64,000 nt of DNA, from contig NZ_LLZG01000198.1 in assembly GCF_001509475.1 (NCBI RefSeq), forward strand, positions 18,445 through 82,444, given 5' to 3'. The notes beneath the pieces are model-generated. The model made no database searches and was not told where the DNA came from. It worked only from the letters and a program-made list of their open reading frames with translations. Source of the DNA: Streptomyces regalis. GTDB taxonomy: Bacteria > Actinomycetota > Actinomycetes > Streptomycetales > Streptomycetaceae. Positions 43,728 through 52,708 of the stretch are shown here, piece by piece; position 1 is the first letter of the stretch, and every line of letters begins with the position of its first letter. The translations under genes and the position numbers were made by a program.

Positions 43728-44213
43728 TCAGCACCCGCAGTTCTCGGCCTCCACCGGTGCCGTGAGCGGGTCGGCGGTGCGGCGCTCGCGGCCCTGCCAG
43801 GTCTCGAACTCGAAGCCCTCGCGCGCCCAGTACTCGAAGCCGCCGAGCATCTCCTTGACCTGGTAGCCGAGTTCGGCGAGGGCGAGGGCGGCGCGGGTCG
43901 CACCGTTGCAGCCGGGGCCCCAGCAGTACGTCACGACGGGCACGGACCTGTCGAGGAGCTGCTCGGCCTGTTCGGGGACGAGGGCGGTGGGAAGGTGGAT
44001 CGCGCCCGGGATGTGGCCCTGGTCCCAGGACTCGGTGGAACGGGAGTCCACGACGACGAACCCGGGGTCGCCGTCCTGGGCGAGTGCGGCGGCGACGTCG
44101 GAGACGTCCGCGTGGAAGGCGAGGCTCGCCCGGAAGTACGCGGCGGCCTCGGCGGGAGCGGCGGGGGCGACGCGCAGGACCGGGTTGGCAGTGGTGAGAG
44201 CAGTAGTCGTCAT
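43728..44213 (-). CDS. Rhodanese-like sulfurtransferase
   Basis: A 161-residue single rhodanese domain. The active-site loop is YCWGPGCNGATRA, with the Cys that would carry persulfide. VVVDSRSTESWDQGHIPGAI is the CH2A-type signature, followed by AALALAELGYQVKEMLGG. It ends in ENCGC, a second Cys pair. It is divergent from the Lrp regulator at 44308, so it is probably its regulated partner. The donor and acceptor are unknown. Confidence 0.9.
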   Translation of the reverse strand: MTTTALTTANPVLRVAPAAPAEAAAYFRASLAFHADVSDVAAALAQDGDPGFVVVDSRSTESWDQGHIPGAIHLPTALVPEQAEQLLDRSVPVVTYCWGPGCNGATRAALALAELGYQVKEMLGGFEYWAREGFEFETWQGRERRTADPLTAPVEAENCGC

Positions 44214-44307
44214 GACCAGAAATCTATGGCCAGTGATCCACTCCTTGAAGTGCAGATCCCCGGCGTTCTCCTTGATCTGCCGGTGATTTCCCTGCTATCT
44301 CTCGCCC

Positions 44308-44754
44308 ATGACCTCCTATTCCCCGGACGCCACCGACTGGCGCATCCTCGATGTCCTCCAGCGCGAGGGCCGCGCCAGCTTCGCCGAGCTGGCCCGTGCC
44401 GTCTCCATGTCCGCGAGCGCGGTCACGGAACGGGTGCGGCGGCTGGAGGAGGCGGGCGTCATCCAGGGGTACGCGGCGGTCGTCGACCCCGAACGGCTCG
44501 GCCTGCCGATCCTGGCCTTCGTGCGCCTTCGCTATCCGAACGGCAACTACAAGCCGTTCCACGACCTGGTCGCCGCGACACCGGAGATCCTGGAGGCACA
44601 CCATGTGACGGGCGACGACTGCTTCGTCATCAAGGTCGCCGCGCGGTCGATGCGGCACCTGGAGGAGGTGTCCGGCAGGATCGGCACGCTGGGCTCGGTG
44701 ACGACGAGCGTCGTCTACTCATCCCCCCTGCCCCGCCGGCCGCTGGGCCACTGA
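44308..44754 (+). CDS. Lrp/AsnC-family regulator
   Basis: A 148-residue regulator with the AsnC helix-turn-helix (DWRILDVLQREGRASFAELA; SMSASAVTERVRRLEEAGVI) and a RAM domain (LAFVRLRYPNGNYKPFHDLV; VTGDDCFVIKVAARSM). It is divergent from the rhodanese gene, and the 94-bp gap contains two CTCCTTGA repeats that could be half-sites. It converges with sbcC, with stop codons 2 nt apart. Confidence 0.92.
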   Translation: MTSYSPDATDWRILDVLQREGRASFAELARAVSMSASAVTERVRRLEEAGVIQGYAAVVDPERLGLPILAFVRLRYPNGNYKPFHDLVAATPEILEAHHVTGDDCFVIKVAARSMRHLEEVSGRIGTLGSVTTSVVYSSPLPRRPLGH

Positions 44755-44756
44755 CG

Positions 44757-47700
44757 TCACCCGCCGCCCCGCTGCCGCAGCACCGACCCCGATCTCCCCT
44801 TCACCACCTCCAACTGCGCATGGATCCGCCGCCGCAGATCGGCGACATGGCTGACGATCCCCACGCTGCGGTCCCGCTCCCGCAGGGAGTCGAGAACGTC
44901 GAGCACCTCGTCGAGGGTCTGGTCGTCGAGGCTGCCGAAGCCCTCGTCGATGAAGAGGGTGTCGAGGCGGACCCCACCGGCCTCGTCGGTGACGACGTCC
45001 GCGAGCCCGAGGGCGAGGGCGAGGGAGGCGAAGAACGTCTCGCCGCCCGACAGCGTCGCGGTGTCCCGCTCGCGCCCCGTCCAGGCGTCGACGACGTGCA
45101 GGCCGAGCCCGCTGCGGCCGCGGCCGGCCCGGTTGTCGGAGTGGACGAGGGTGTAGCGGCCGGACGACATGCGCTGCAGCCGTACGGTCGCGGCTGCGGC
45201 GACCTGTTCCAGGCGTGCCGCCAGCACATACGCCTCCAGGCGCATCTTGCGTTCGTTGTCCGCCGAGGTGCCGGCCGTGAGCGCGGCGAGGCGGGCCACG
45301 CGGTCGTACTCCCGGCGCAGCGGGGCGAGTTGGCGTACGGCGGTGGCCGCGCGGGTGGACAGCCGGTCGAGCTCGGTGCAGCGTCGGGCGGCCGCGTCGC
45401 GCGCGGAGGAGGCGTCGCGGACGCGCTGCGCCGCGGCGGAAGCGGCACGCTCCGCGGAAACGAGGTCGGCGGGCGGCTGCTGGGCGGCGGCCGCGGTGTC
45501 GGCCTCGGCGAGGACGGCGCGTACGGCGGCCTCCTCGGACTGCCAGGCGTCGAGCCGTCGCTGGAGGTCGCGGTGCGCGGCGTCGTCGAGGAGCGCGGCG
45601 GCCGCGGCCTGCGGGGTGTCGAAGCCCGCCCTGAAAGCGGCGTCGGCCAGGCGGGCGTCGGCGTCCTTGAGTCGCTGGGCGGTGTCCTCGGCGACGCGCG
45701 CGGTGTCGGCCGCGTCGGTGAGCAGCGCGACCTGCCGCTCCAACTGCGCGGCCCGCGCGGCCACGCTGTCGGCGGCACCGCGGGCTTGGGACAACTCCGC
45801 TTCCAGGGCGCCCTTCTCGCGGTCCAGCCGTTCGCGGTGACCGACCCGGGCGGCGGCTCGGACGGCCGCCTGCTGGTGGGCGGCAGTGCGCCGCTCGTGT
45901 TCCGCCTCGGCCTGACGCAGCTCCTCGTGGACGGAGTGCAGCGTCGAGGCGTCCCTGCGGGCCTGCGTGAACAGCTGCTCCAACTTGTCGGCGGCTTCCG
46001 CGAGTTGGCTCGTCGGCAGGTCGCCGGCCTCGGCACTGGCGGCGGCCAGGGCTTCCCGTACGACGCCCAGGCGCCGTTCGTTCTCGGCGTGCCGTTCCTC
46101 AGCCTGCTGGTACGCGGCCTGTGCCCGCTCCTCGGCTTCCCGGTCGACGTGTCCGACGTCCTTGCGGGCGGGTGCGGGGTGGTCGGTGGCGCCGCAGACA
46201 GCGCAGGGTTCGCCGTCCTGGAGCTGTGCGGCGAGTTCGGCGGCGATGCCGTTCAGGCGCTGTTCCTTGACGTCCAGCCAGTGCGCCTTGGCCTTCAGCG
46301 CCTCCTCCTGGGCGTCGGAGGCCTGTCGGGCGGCCGTTTCCGTGTCACCGGCCAGCTGGTCACGCATCCGCGCGGCGGCGAGCTGCCGGCGCGCGGGCTC
46401 GCGCTGCACGGCCAGCTGGTCGGCGCGGCTCGCGGCCTCCTGCGCGGACTCGATACGGGCCTGCAGTCCGGTCCGGGTCTCCTCCCACCCGGCGAGCCAG
46501 GCCTCCGCATCCAGCCGGACCTCGTCGTCCGCCCGCTCCTGGCGGTCCAGGTCCGCGCGCTCCGCGACGAGTTCGGCCAGCCGCTGCTCACCGCGCCGGG
46601 CCGACTCCAGCCCGCCCAGCTCCTCGGCGACCCGACGCGCGGCGGCGGCGAGCCCGGCGGCACCGGCGTCGCCGAAGGTGTCGGGCGTCCGGGTCCCCGT
46701 GTCCCCGTATGTCCCGACTCTCTCTCCTCCCTCTCCTGCCTCTCCTCCCGTGCCTCCCGCGCCCCCTTCGCCGAAGGCGCCTCGCAGCAACGCACGCGCG
46801 CGTGCCTCCGCCACGGCCGCCTGCCGGTGTTCGGCGTCGATGGCCTCCCGCAGCTCCAGCGCCGGCGCCACCGCCTCGGCCTTGCGGGCCCGCTCCATGC
46901 GTGCCTGCGCCTCCCGGTACGCGTCGGCCCGCTCCTGAAGCAGCCGGGCCCGCTCGCGCGCCTCGGCGAACCGCCGCTGCAGCCGCTCCACTTCGCGTAC
47001 GTCGGCCCGGGTGTGGTCAGCGGCGGCCTGGGCGGACTCGGCGGCCAGGAGGCGGCAGTGGGCGACGGTCAGCTGTTCGCGGGCGGTGCTGCGGGCGACG
47101 GCGGCGGCACCGAGGACGGCCTCGGCGAGGCCGGGCTCGCCCGGTGCGAGGTCGGGCAGCTGCATGGCGTCGCCCGCCGCCTGCTGCATCCGGTGGGCGT
47201 CGGCCAGCAGGGCGGCGTCGCCGTCCCGGACCTGGGCCTCGGCCGCCCTTCGGCGCTCGGCGAGGCGCTTTTCGACCTCGGCGAAGCGGTGGGTGTCGAA
47301 GAGGCGGCCCAGCAGCTTGCCGCGGGCCTCGGCGTCGGCGCGCAGGAACCGGGCGAAGTCGCCCTGGGGCAGCAGGACGACCTGGCAGAACTGCTCACGG
47401 CTCATGCCGAGCAGCTGGGTGACCTCCTCGCCGATCTCCTGGTGCGAGCGGCTGAGGTCCTTCCAGGCCCCTGCCCGCGCGTCGTACTCGCGCAGCCAGC
47501 TCTGCGCCTTGTCGAGCGTCGTACCGGAGCCGCGTTTCTTGGGGCGCTCCCAGGGCGGTTGCCGGGTGACCTCCAACCGGCGTCCGGCGACGGTGAGTTC
47601 GAGGCGGACCTCCGTGCGCGTGCCGGCCGCCGCGTGGTCGCTGCGCAGGTTCATGCCGCCCTGGCCGCTCTGCCGGGCGCCCGGCACGGAGCCGTAGAGC

Positions 47701-47852
47701 GCGTAGCAGACGGCGTCCAGGACGGAGGTCTTGCCGGCGCCGGTCGGTCCGTGCAGCAGGAAGAGCCCGGCCGCCGACAGCGCGTCGAAGTCGACGGTCT
47801 GAGAGCCGCCGAAGGGCCCGAAAGCCATCACGTCGAGGCGATGGAGCCTCAT
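44757..47852 (-). CDS. sbcC: Exonuclease subunit SbcC (Rad50-like ATPase)
   Basis: A 1031-residue SMC-like ATPase. Walker A is HGPTGAGKTSVLDAVCYALYG (residues 35-42 core). Long Ala/Glu/Arg coiled coils carry the zinc hook CAVC in GEPCAVCGATDHP. The C-terminal lobe has the signature LSGGETFFASLALALGLADV and Walker B LFIDEGFGSLD. With SbcD it cuts hairpins and protein-blocked DNA ends. The ATG at 47852 overlaps the sbcD stop (ATGA). A Gly-rich unstructured insert (GGAGGTGGEAGEGG) near residue 355 interrupts the first coiled coil. Confidence 0.96.
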   Translation of the reverse strand: MRLHRLDVMAFGPFGGSQTVDFDALSAAGLFLLHGPTGAGKTSVLDAVCYALYGSVPGARQSGQGGMNLRSDHAAAGTRTEVRLELTVAGRRLEVTRQPPWERPKKRGSGTTLDKAQSWLREYDARAGAWKDLSRSHQEIGEEVTQLLGMSREQFCQVVLLPQGDFARFLRADAEARGKLLGRLFDTHRFAEVEKRLAERRRAAEAQVRDGDAALLADAHRMQQAAGDAMQLPDLAPGEPGLAEAVLGAAAVARSTAREQLTVAHCRLLAAESAQAAADHTRADVREVERLQRRFAEARERARLLQERADAYREAQARMERARKAEAVAPALELREAIDAEHRQAAVAEARARALLRGAFGEGGAGGTGGEAGEGGERVGTYGDTGTRTPDTFGDAGAAGLAAAARRVAEELGGLESARRGEQRLAELVAERADLDRQERADDEVRLDAEAWLAGWEETRTGLQARIESAQEAASRADQLAVQREPARRQLAAARMRDQLAGDTETAARQASDAQEEALKAKAHWLDVKEQRLNGIAAELAAQLQDGEPCAVCGATDHPAPARKDVGHVDREAEERAQAAYQQAEERHAENERRLGVVREALAAASAEAGDLPTSQLAEAADKLEQLFTQARRDASTLHSVHEELRQAEAEHERRTAAHQQAAVRAAARVGHRERLDREKGALEAELSQARGAADSVAARAAQLERQVALLTDAADTARVAEDTAQRLKDADARLADAAFRAGFDTPQAAAAALLDDAAHRDLQRRLDAWQSEEAAVRAVLAEADTAAAAQQPPADLVSAERAASAAAQRVRDASSARDAAARRCTELDRLSTRAATAVRQLAPLRREYDRVARLAALTAGTSADNERKMRLEAYVLAARLEQVAAAATVRLQRMSSGRYTLVHSDNRAGRGRSGLGLHVVDAWTGRERDTATLSGGETFFASLALALGLADVVTDEAGGVRLDTLFIDEGFGSLDDQTLDEVLDVLDSLRERDRSVGIVSHVADLRRRIHAQLEVVKGRSGSVLRQRGGG

Positions 47853-49012
47853 CGCGCCACCTCCCGCACGGCCTCGTCGGCCCGCACCGCGTCGAACACG
47901 TCCCGCAGCACGCCTTGTTCGTGCTCGTCGGGCCCGGCGCCCCGTACATGTGCCACGAAGTCCTCCGCGATCTCCTGGTCGCTCCGGCCCGCGAGCCGCT
48001 GCGCATAGGACACGTCGGGATCGTCCGACGCCCGCTCGGGGTCGAAGACGAGGCTGAGTGCGTGCGGGAAGCGCTCGGCGAGACGGGCCATGGGGTCCGC
48101 CGGGCGCACGGCGTCCGTGAGCGTCGCCTCGACCCACGCCTCCTCGTGCCGCGCGAGCCCGGCATCGGCGAGCAGTTCCTCCAGCGTCCCCCGGATCCGG
48201 GCCAGGGCACGCGGCACCGGACAGTCGACACGCTCGGCCGTGACCGCGCCGCCGGCATCCAGGTCGACCAGCCACATGCTCTTGCGGTGGTCGGCCTCCG
48301 AGAAGGAGTACGGCAGCGGCGAGCCCGAGTAGCGCACGCGATCGGTGATGGTCTGGCTGCCGTGCAGATGGCCCAGCGCCGCGTAGTCGACGCCGTCGAA
48401 GACGCCGGCGGGCACCGCGGCCACCCCGCCGACGGTGATGTCCCGCTCACTGTCGCTGGCCTCACCCCCGGTGACGAAGGCGTGCGCGAGGACGACCGAC
48501 CGCGTGCCACGCGCGCGTGTGGCGAGGTCGGCGCGCACCCGGTCCATGGCGGCGGCCAGCACGGCCTCGTGCCCGGGCCTGTCGACGCCGAACTCGTCCT
48601 TCACCAGGGCGGGTTCGAGATAGGGCAGGCCGTAGAAGGCCACGTCGCCGAAGTCGTCCTGGAGCACGACCGGTGTGCCGCACGCCGAGGGCTCGGTCCG
48701 CAGATGGATGCCCGCACGCCCGATCAGCCCCGCGCCCACGCCGAGCCGGCGCGCCGAGTCGTGGTTCCCGGAGATCATCACCGTCGGCACACCGAGGTCG
48801 GCGAGCCGGTGCAGGGCATCGTCGAACAGCTCGACCGCGGCGAGGGGCGGCACCGCCCGGTCGTACACGTCCCCCGACACGACCACCGCGTCCACGCCGC
48901 GCTCACGCACGGTGGTGACGAGGTGACCGATGAACTCGGCCTGGGCCCCGAGCATGTTGACCCGGTGGAACGCCCGGCCGAGATGCCAGTCGGAAGTGTG
49001 CAGAATTCTCAA
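47849..49012 (-). CDS. sbcD: Exonuclease subunit SbcD (Mre11-like nuclease)
   Basis: A 387-residue Mn-dependent phosphoesterase. Metal ligands are in ILHTSDWHLGRAFHR, VVSGDVYDRAVPP, MISGNHDSARRL, and LAHAFVTGGEASDSERDI; the later GHLHGSQTI provides the final His. Translation probably starts at TTG 49012, which gives the family start (M)RILHTSDWHLG. It is followed by sbcC with a 4-nt overlap, so both subunits come from one message. Confidence 0.96.
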   Translation of the reverse strand: MRILHTSDWHLGRAFHRVNMLGAQAEFIGHLVTTVRERGVDAVVVSGDVYDRAVPPLAAVELFDDALHRLADLGVPTVMISGNHDSARRLGVGAGLIGRAGIHLRTEPSACGTPVVLQDDFGDVAFYGLPYLEPALVKDEFGVDRPGHEAVLAAAMDRVRADLATRARGTRSVVLAHAFVTGGEASDSERDITVGGVAAVPAGVFDGVDYAALGHLHGSQTITDRVRYSGSPLPYSFSEADHRKSMWLVDLDAGGAVTAERVDCPVPRALARIRGTLEELLADAGLARHEEAWVEATLTDAVRPADPMARLAERFPHALSLVFDPERASDDPDVSYAQRLAGRSDQEIAEDFVAHVRGAGPDEHEQGVLRDVFDAVRADEAVREVAR

Positions 49013-49880
49013 GACGCCGCTCCGACCTGCATGTTTCCCCCTAGTTCGCCCCTGGACTCAGCACCGAACCAGCACGGTCCTCGCCTTCAGCACCGACCAC
49101 GCTAACGCCTGTCAGTACCTGATCCATCACGGACCTCAGTCTGCCACCGGCATCGGGCGTCAGATCTCCTTCGGGCTTCGACACCTCGAAGATCAGCCGG
49201 TGGCCGTTCGTCTATGCGGGCTCCACTCCGATGCCGGTGCAAACCCCCGGATCAGGTCGAACCCGTACACCACTTCCGTGGACGCAACCCAACGGGACAA
49301 CTGTGACCGCGGGCCATCGCTGAGCGTCACAGTGGCCTGTGACTTCCGGCGGTAGGTGGCCAGCCCTCCCGATGAATGGGCTGCTCACGGGCCTGTGCTC
49401 AACCGCAGGTGGCCACTTCACGCCGCGATAGTTGGCCAGCCGGACACTGGAATCTGCGCCTCCGGCGACAGAACCGCAGCTCAGGTGATCACCGAGGAGC
49501 GCGCGGCCAACTATCGCTACGCATTGCCAACTATCGGCGCGTGTGACTGAGCGTCTCAGATGGTTGTGACCGCGCTTCCGTGATGATTACGACGAGAGGA
49601 GGACGCTGGCTCCGAGCAAGCGGCCGTGCAACTCGGCCTGTCACCGTTGAGTGGATGGTCAAACTTCCCTGCATTCCGCTCTGCCCGTCGGGCACGATGT
49701 GGCGTATGCGAAGGGGGACTTCATGGTGCCAGCGTGTGCTGTGGGCCGTTGGCATCGTGTCGGCTGGTTCCGGTCTGGCGGGTGTGTGGTGGACTTTCGG
49801 GAACATCAGGAATGCCAGAGATGTCGGATGCATCGGAGACATCCGGGCGGAATCGGCCCCCTTGAAGCCGGACGGGGATG
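49013..49880. other. 868-bp region without a convincing gene; three-copy 11-mer
   Basis: No frame here shows coherent coding across its length. The 11-mer CGATAGTTGGC occurs once forward (49426-49436) and twice in reverse as GCCAACTATCG (49506-49516 and 49526-49536, 20 bp apart). A short open frame without a start (49123-49323, 66 codons; FDTSKISRWPFVYAG) looks protein-like but is not identified. This is the boundary between core DNA and the decayed accessory region. Confidence 0.45.
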
Positions 49881-50696
49881 TCAGGCGGGCATCCGGTTGG
49901 TCTTGCGGATCTGCTTGTCGAACGTTCCGGCGGGGACGAGGCGGCGCGCGGTGGTGACGCGTGAGGCGAGCGGGCCGGCGGTGTAGCGCAGCTTGGGCTT
50001 CTTGTCGGTGGCCGCGGTGACGATCGCTTTGGCGACGACGGCGGGGTCGTCGCCGTCCTTCATCGCCTGCGCGATCATCGCGTCGAAGTCGCGCCGTCGC
50101 TCCGCGTACAGGGCAAGGGGGATTTCGGGCTGCGCGGCGTTGGCGTCGAAGCTGGTCTTGGTGTAGGCGGGCTGGACGATCAGGACCCGGACGCCGTGCT
50201 CGCGGACCTCGTGGTCCAGCGACTCGGAGTAGCCCTCGATGGCGTGCTTGGAGGCGACGTAGAGGGCCATGAAGGGCTGGGGGACGACGCCGAGGACGGA
50301 CGAGATGTTGATGACGCGTCCGCCTCCCTGGGCGCGCATGTGCGGCAGGACGGCCTTCGTCATACGCATGACACCGAAGACGTTGATATTGAAGACGCTC
50401 TGGGCCTGGGCGAGGGAGTTCTCCTCGACGGCGCCCGCCGAGCCGATACCGGCGTTGTTGACCAGGACGTCGATGCGTCCGAGCCGGTCGATCGCCTGCT
50501 CGACCACGGCGGTGGCGGATTCATCGCTCGCCACGTCGAGGTCGAGGTAGCTCACACCGGCGGGCGGGGTGAGCCCGGAGGTTTTGCGGCCGGTGCCGAT
50601 CACCTCGAACCCCGCCGCGACGAGGGCGCGGGCCGCCTCCTTGCCGATCCCCGAGGACGCTCCCGTCACGAGTGCCACCGGCCGAGTTATCGCCAT
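49881..50696 (-). CDS. Short-chain dehydrogenase/reductase, intact
   Basis: A 271-residue classical SDR: TGASSGIG cofactor motif, NNAG (VLVNNAGIGSAGA), catalytic Ser in INISSV, and the YVASK active site. The C-terminus RYTAGPLASRVTTARRLVPA is typical of SDRs that act on hydrophobic alcohols. ATG at 50696 with AAGGAG 6 nt upstream. A TACGATCGTA palindrome 24-34 bp upstream is a likely repressor site. A close paralogue at 53296 is frameshifted. Confidence 0.92.
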   Translation of the reverse strand: MAITRPVALVTGASSGIGKEAARALVAAGFEVIGTGRKTSGLTPPAGVSYLDLDVASDESATAVVEQAIDRLGRIDVLVNNAGIGSAGAVEENSLAQAQSVFNINVFGVMRMTKAVLPHMRAQGGGRVINISSVLGVVPQPFMALYVASKHAIEGYSESLDHEVREHGVRVLIVQPAYTKTSFDANAAQPEIPLALYAERRRDFDAMIAQAMKDGDDPAVVAKAIVTAATDKKPKLRYTAGPLASRVTTARRLVPAGTFDKQIRKTNRMPA

Positions 50697-50718
50697 CACA
50701 GGCTCCTTGGGTCATTGA

Positions 50719-50731
50719 ATTACGATCGTAT
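50719..50731. promoter_or_regulatory. Palindromic operator upstream of the SDR (site 1)
   Basis: ATTACGATCGTAT with a perfect 10-bp core TACGATCGTA at 50721-50730. It is related to sites at 54133 and 56397 (consensus TTACG-N2-CGTAA). It lies 23 bp before the SDR start. Confidence 0.6.
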
Positions 50732-50801
50732 GACCATAGAGGGATCGTCGGCCGATGGCAAGTGCTCACCTCCGGCGGTCCGGGAAAGATCCAGGAAACG
50801 T

Positions 50802-50850
50802 GGGATGCAGTACGGGAAAGATCACGAGCGGACGACGAGCAGGTGACCGA
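50802..50850 (+). pseudogene. N-terminal remnant of a TetR-family regulator
   Basis: MQYGKDHERTTSR can be read before the frame ends. It parallels the start of the intact TetR at 56332 (MVRYGKEHKSETRRR). It lies divergent from the SDR across an operator, the normal position for a TetR repressor. Only 13 residues remain, so confidence is modest. Confidence 0.4.
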
Positions 50851-50879
50851 GACCACCACCGCCAGTCCTCGCATCAACC

Positions 50880-51190
50880 GCCGCACTCGTCGACGGCGGC
50901 CTCTGTGCCGTCCTCACGCACCACTTCGGACTTGAACACCCCAGAGCGGCAGGCCGACCGAGCCCTGTTCACGGGGATGGTCCCGATGGTTGAAGGTGGC
51001 CACCCCACTGGTCTCCGACATGCCGAAAACCCTCCAGGATCGGGACGTCGAAGCGTTTCTCGAACTCGGTGAGGACCTCGACGGGCAGTGACGACCCGCC
51101 CGCTACCGCGACCCGCAGGACGGCTGCGATCTTGGCGAGGTCGCACCGGTCCGCATCCGGGTGGTCAAGGAGGGCGGTGCCCCCTCAAGT
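50880..51190 (-). pseudogene. Fragment of an acyl-CoA ligase (AMP-binding enzyme)
   Basis: The minus strand reads ALLDHPDADRCDLAKIAAV, then VAVAGGSSLPVEVLTEFEKR and FDVPILEG. After a one-base insertion in a T run near 51030 it reads FGMSETSGVATFNHRDHPRE, GSVGLPLWG, then after another shift VVREDGTEAAVDECG. This is the middle of a fatty-acyl-CoA ligase, including the A5-type segment (GMSETSG). Both ends are missing and at least two frameshifts are present. Confidence 0.8.
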
Positions 51191-51215
51191 GCCGGGGTTC
51201 TTCGTCAGGCGGTGT

Positions 51216-51650
51216 TCACCGGCTCTCCTGACGTGCGATGCCTAGGTAGTGGCCCAAGCGGAGTTCCAGCTCTTCGGGACCCTTTTCGGCAGCGAGCTTC
51301 TCGAACTGAGGCAGGAGTGCCTGGACCCCTGGCCAGGTCAGAGAGCTCAGGAATTGCGTGTAGGCCGCTCGCAGGTCGGCATCGGGCGGGAGCGTCGCCC
51401 GGTTGACCTGAGCCTTGGCGGCTGCCAGCGCCGTCTTGTCGAATGACGCCAGCCGGGTTGCCACACCGCCCACGAAGCCGTCCAGTTCGGCGTCGGCGAC
51501 GGTGCGGGTCACCCATCCGTAGCGTTCTGCCGTGTCGGCGTCGTAGTCATTGCCGCTGAGGATGGCTTCGAGTGCCCGATCCCGTCCGATGAGTCGGGGC
51601 AGGTGTTCTGTGCCCCCGCCGCCGGGAAGAATCCCGCCGCCGTGAGGACG
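51216..51650 (-). pseudogene. C-terminal part of an enoyl-CoA hydratase/isomerase
   Basis: About 140 residues with the crotonase-fold features GILPGGGGTEHLPRLIGRDR, ALEAILSGNDYDADTAERYG and WVTRTVADAELDGFV. The N-terminal half with the oxyanion-hole residues is absent; upstream DNA belongs to the esterase gene. A non-functional relic of a beta-oxidation-type gene. It lies next to the ligase fragment, as expected from a former operon. Confidence 0.8.
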
Positions 51651-51685
51651 AAAACCCTCTCCGCGATCTGCATGTCGATCTGCCT

Positions 51686-52621
51686 TCACTTTCGGTCGGC
51701 CCACAGTGCGCCCTTCAGCGCCCGTGCCTGCCGGCGCCAGAACTCCCGCGAGACCTCGGCCTTGGGAAACACCAAGTCGAAGCCGTGGAAAGCGCCGGGG
51801 ACGATGTCGAGGTCGCAGGGGACGCCGCTGTCACTCAGCCGACGCGCATACTCGACGTCTTCGTCGTGGAAGAGATCGAGGGTGCCGACGCCGATCCAGG
51901 CCGGAGGAAGACCGGTGAGATCCTTGCGGCGGGCTGTGGCCGAGTACGGGGAGACGTCCGGGCCCGCGACGGCGTCGCCGAGGTAGGACGACCAGCCGTA
52001 CCGGTTGCTCTTGGGCGTCCAGACGCGCACCTTGAGGGTGTCCAGGTCGGTTCTCGTCGTAGTGCGGTCGTCCAGCATGGAGTGGAGGAGCAGTTGGAAC
52101 ACCGGCCGGATCTCGGCCCGGTCATGGGCGAGCAGCGCGAGGGCCGCGGCGATTCCGCCGCCTGCGCTGGCACCGCCGATCGCGATGCGATCGATGTCGA
52201 TGTGCAGGTCGCCCGCGCGCTCGGCCAGTCCACGCAGCGCGGCGTAGGCGTCCTCGACCGCGGCGGGCGCGGGATGGTCCGGCCCCAGTCGATAACGAAC
52301 CGCGGCGACGGTGATGCCGAGCTCGCGGGCGAAGGCGATGTTCGTACGGTCGTCCTGCTCGGGTGCGCCGAAGATCAGCCCGCCTCCGTGTACCCAGAGC
52401 AGCGCCGGAGCCGCTGCCTTCAAGCCGGTCGGCTGGAAGACGCGAAGCGAGACGGACGGTGCGTCCTTCGGCCCGGGCACGACGATCTCCTGAACCGTGA
52501 CGTCCGGCCCTGGATCGGTCGAGCGCCACTTCACGCTCCGCACGATGCGCGACGACAGACGTCCGCAGGACACATTGGGGATGAAGCGACCTCGTGTGAG
52601 ATCGGGGTGGAAGGCACTCAT
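51686..52621 (-). CDS. HSL-family alpha/beta hydrolase (esterase)
   Basis: A 311-residue esterase of the hormone-sensitive-lipase group: oxyanion motif WVHGGGLIFGA, nucleophile GGASAGGGIAAA, Asp in GTLDLFHDEDVEYA and His in PGAFHGFDLV. Soluble, no signal peptide. The ATG at 52621 has GAGGA upstream. Intact. It lies between remnants of a CoA-type catabolic cluster, so its substrate may be an ester intermediate of that pathway. Confidence 0.92.
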   Translation of the reverse strand: MSAFHPDLTRGRFIPNVSCGRLSSRIVRSVKWRSTDPGPDVTVQEIVVPGPKDAPSVSLRVFQPTGLKAAAPALLWVHGGGLIFGAPEQDDRTNIAFARELGITVAAVRYRLGPDHPAPAAVEDAYAALRGLAERAGDLHIDIDRIAIGGASAGGGIAAALALLAHDRAEIRPVFQLLLHSMLDDRTTTRTDLDTLKVRVWTPKSNRYGWSSYLGDAVAGPDVSPYSATARRKDLTGLPPAWIGVGTLDLFHDEDVEYARRLSDSGVPCDLDIVPGAFHGFDLVFPKAEVSREFWRRQARALKGALWADRK

Positions 52622-52708
52622 CGGGTCCTCGTTCTTTCCCTCGTCGAGGGTGTACGGAATCGTCCGGCCACCCGGCGGGTGGTCGGCGTCGAGAGTGGGG
52701 ACGGACGG

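Noticed and set aside
43101-48008. Very long open frame on the plus strand across the SDR, Imm21, rhodanese and sbcC genes
   Set aside because: It is the antisense shadow of high-GC genes; its product is low-complexity and has no domain, while the minus-strand genes have clear motifs.
49356-49986. Several small frames at 49.4-50.0 kb
   Set aside because: Codon use is atypical, they overlap one another and none has a recognisable motif or ribosome site.
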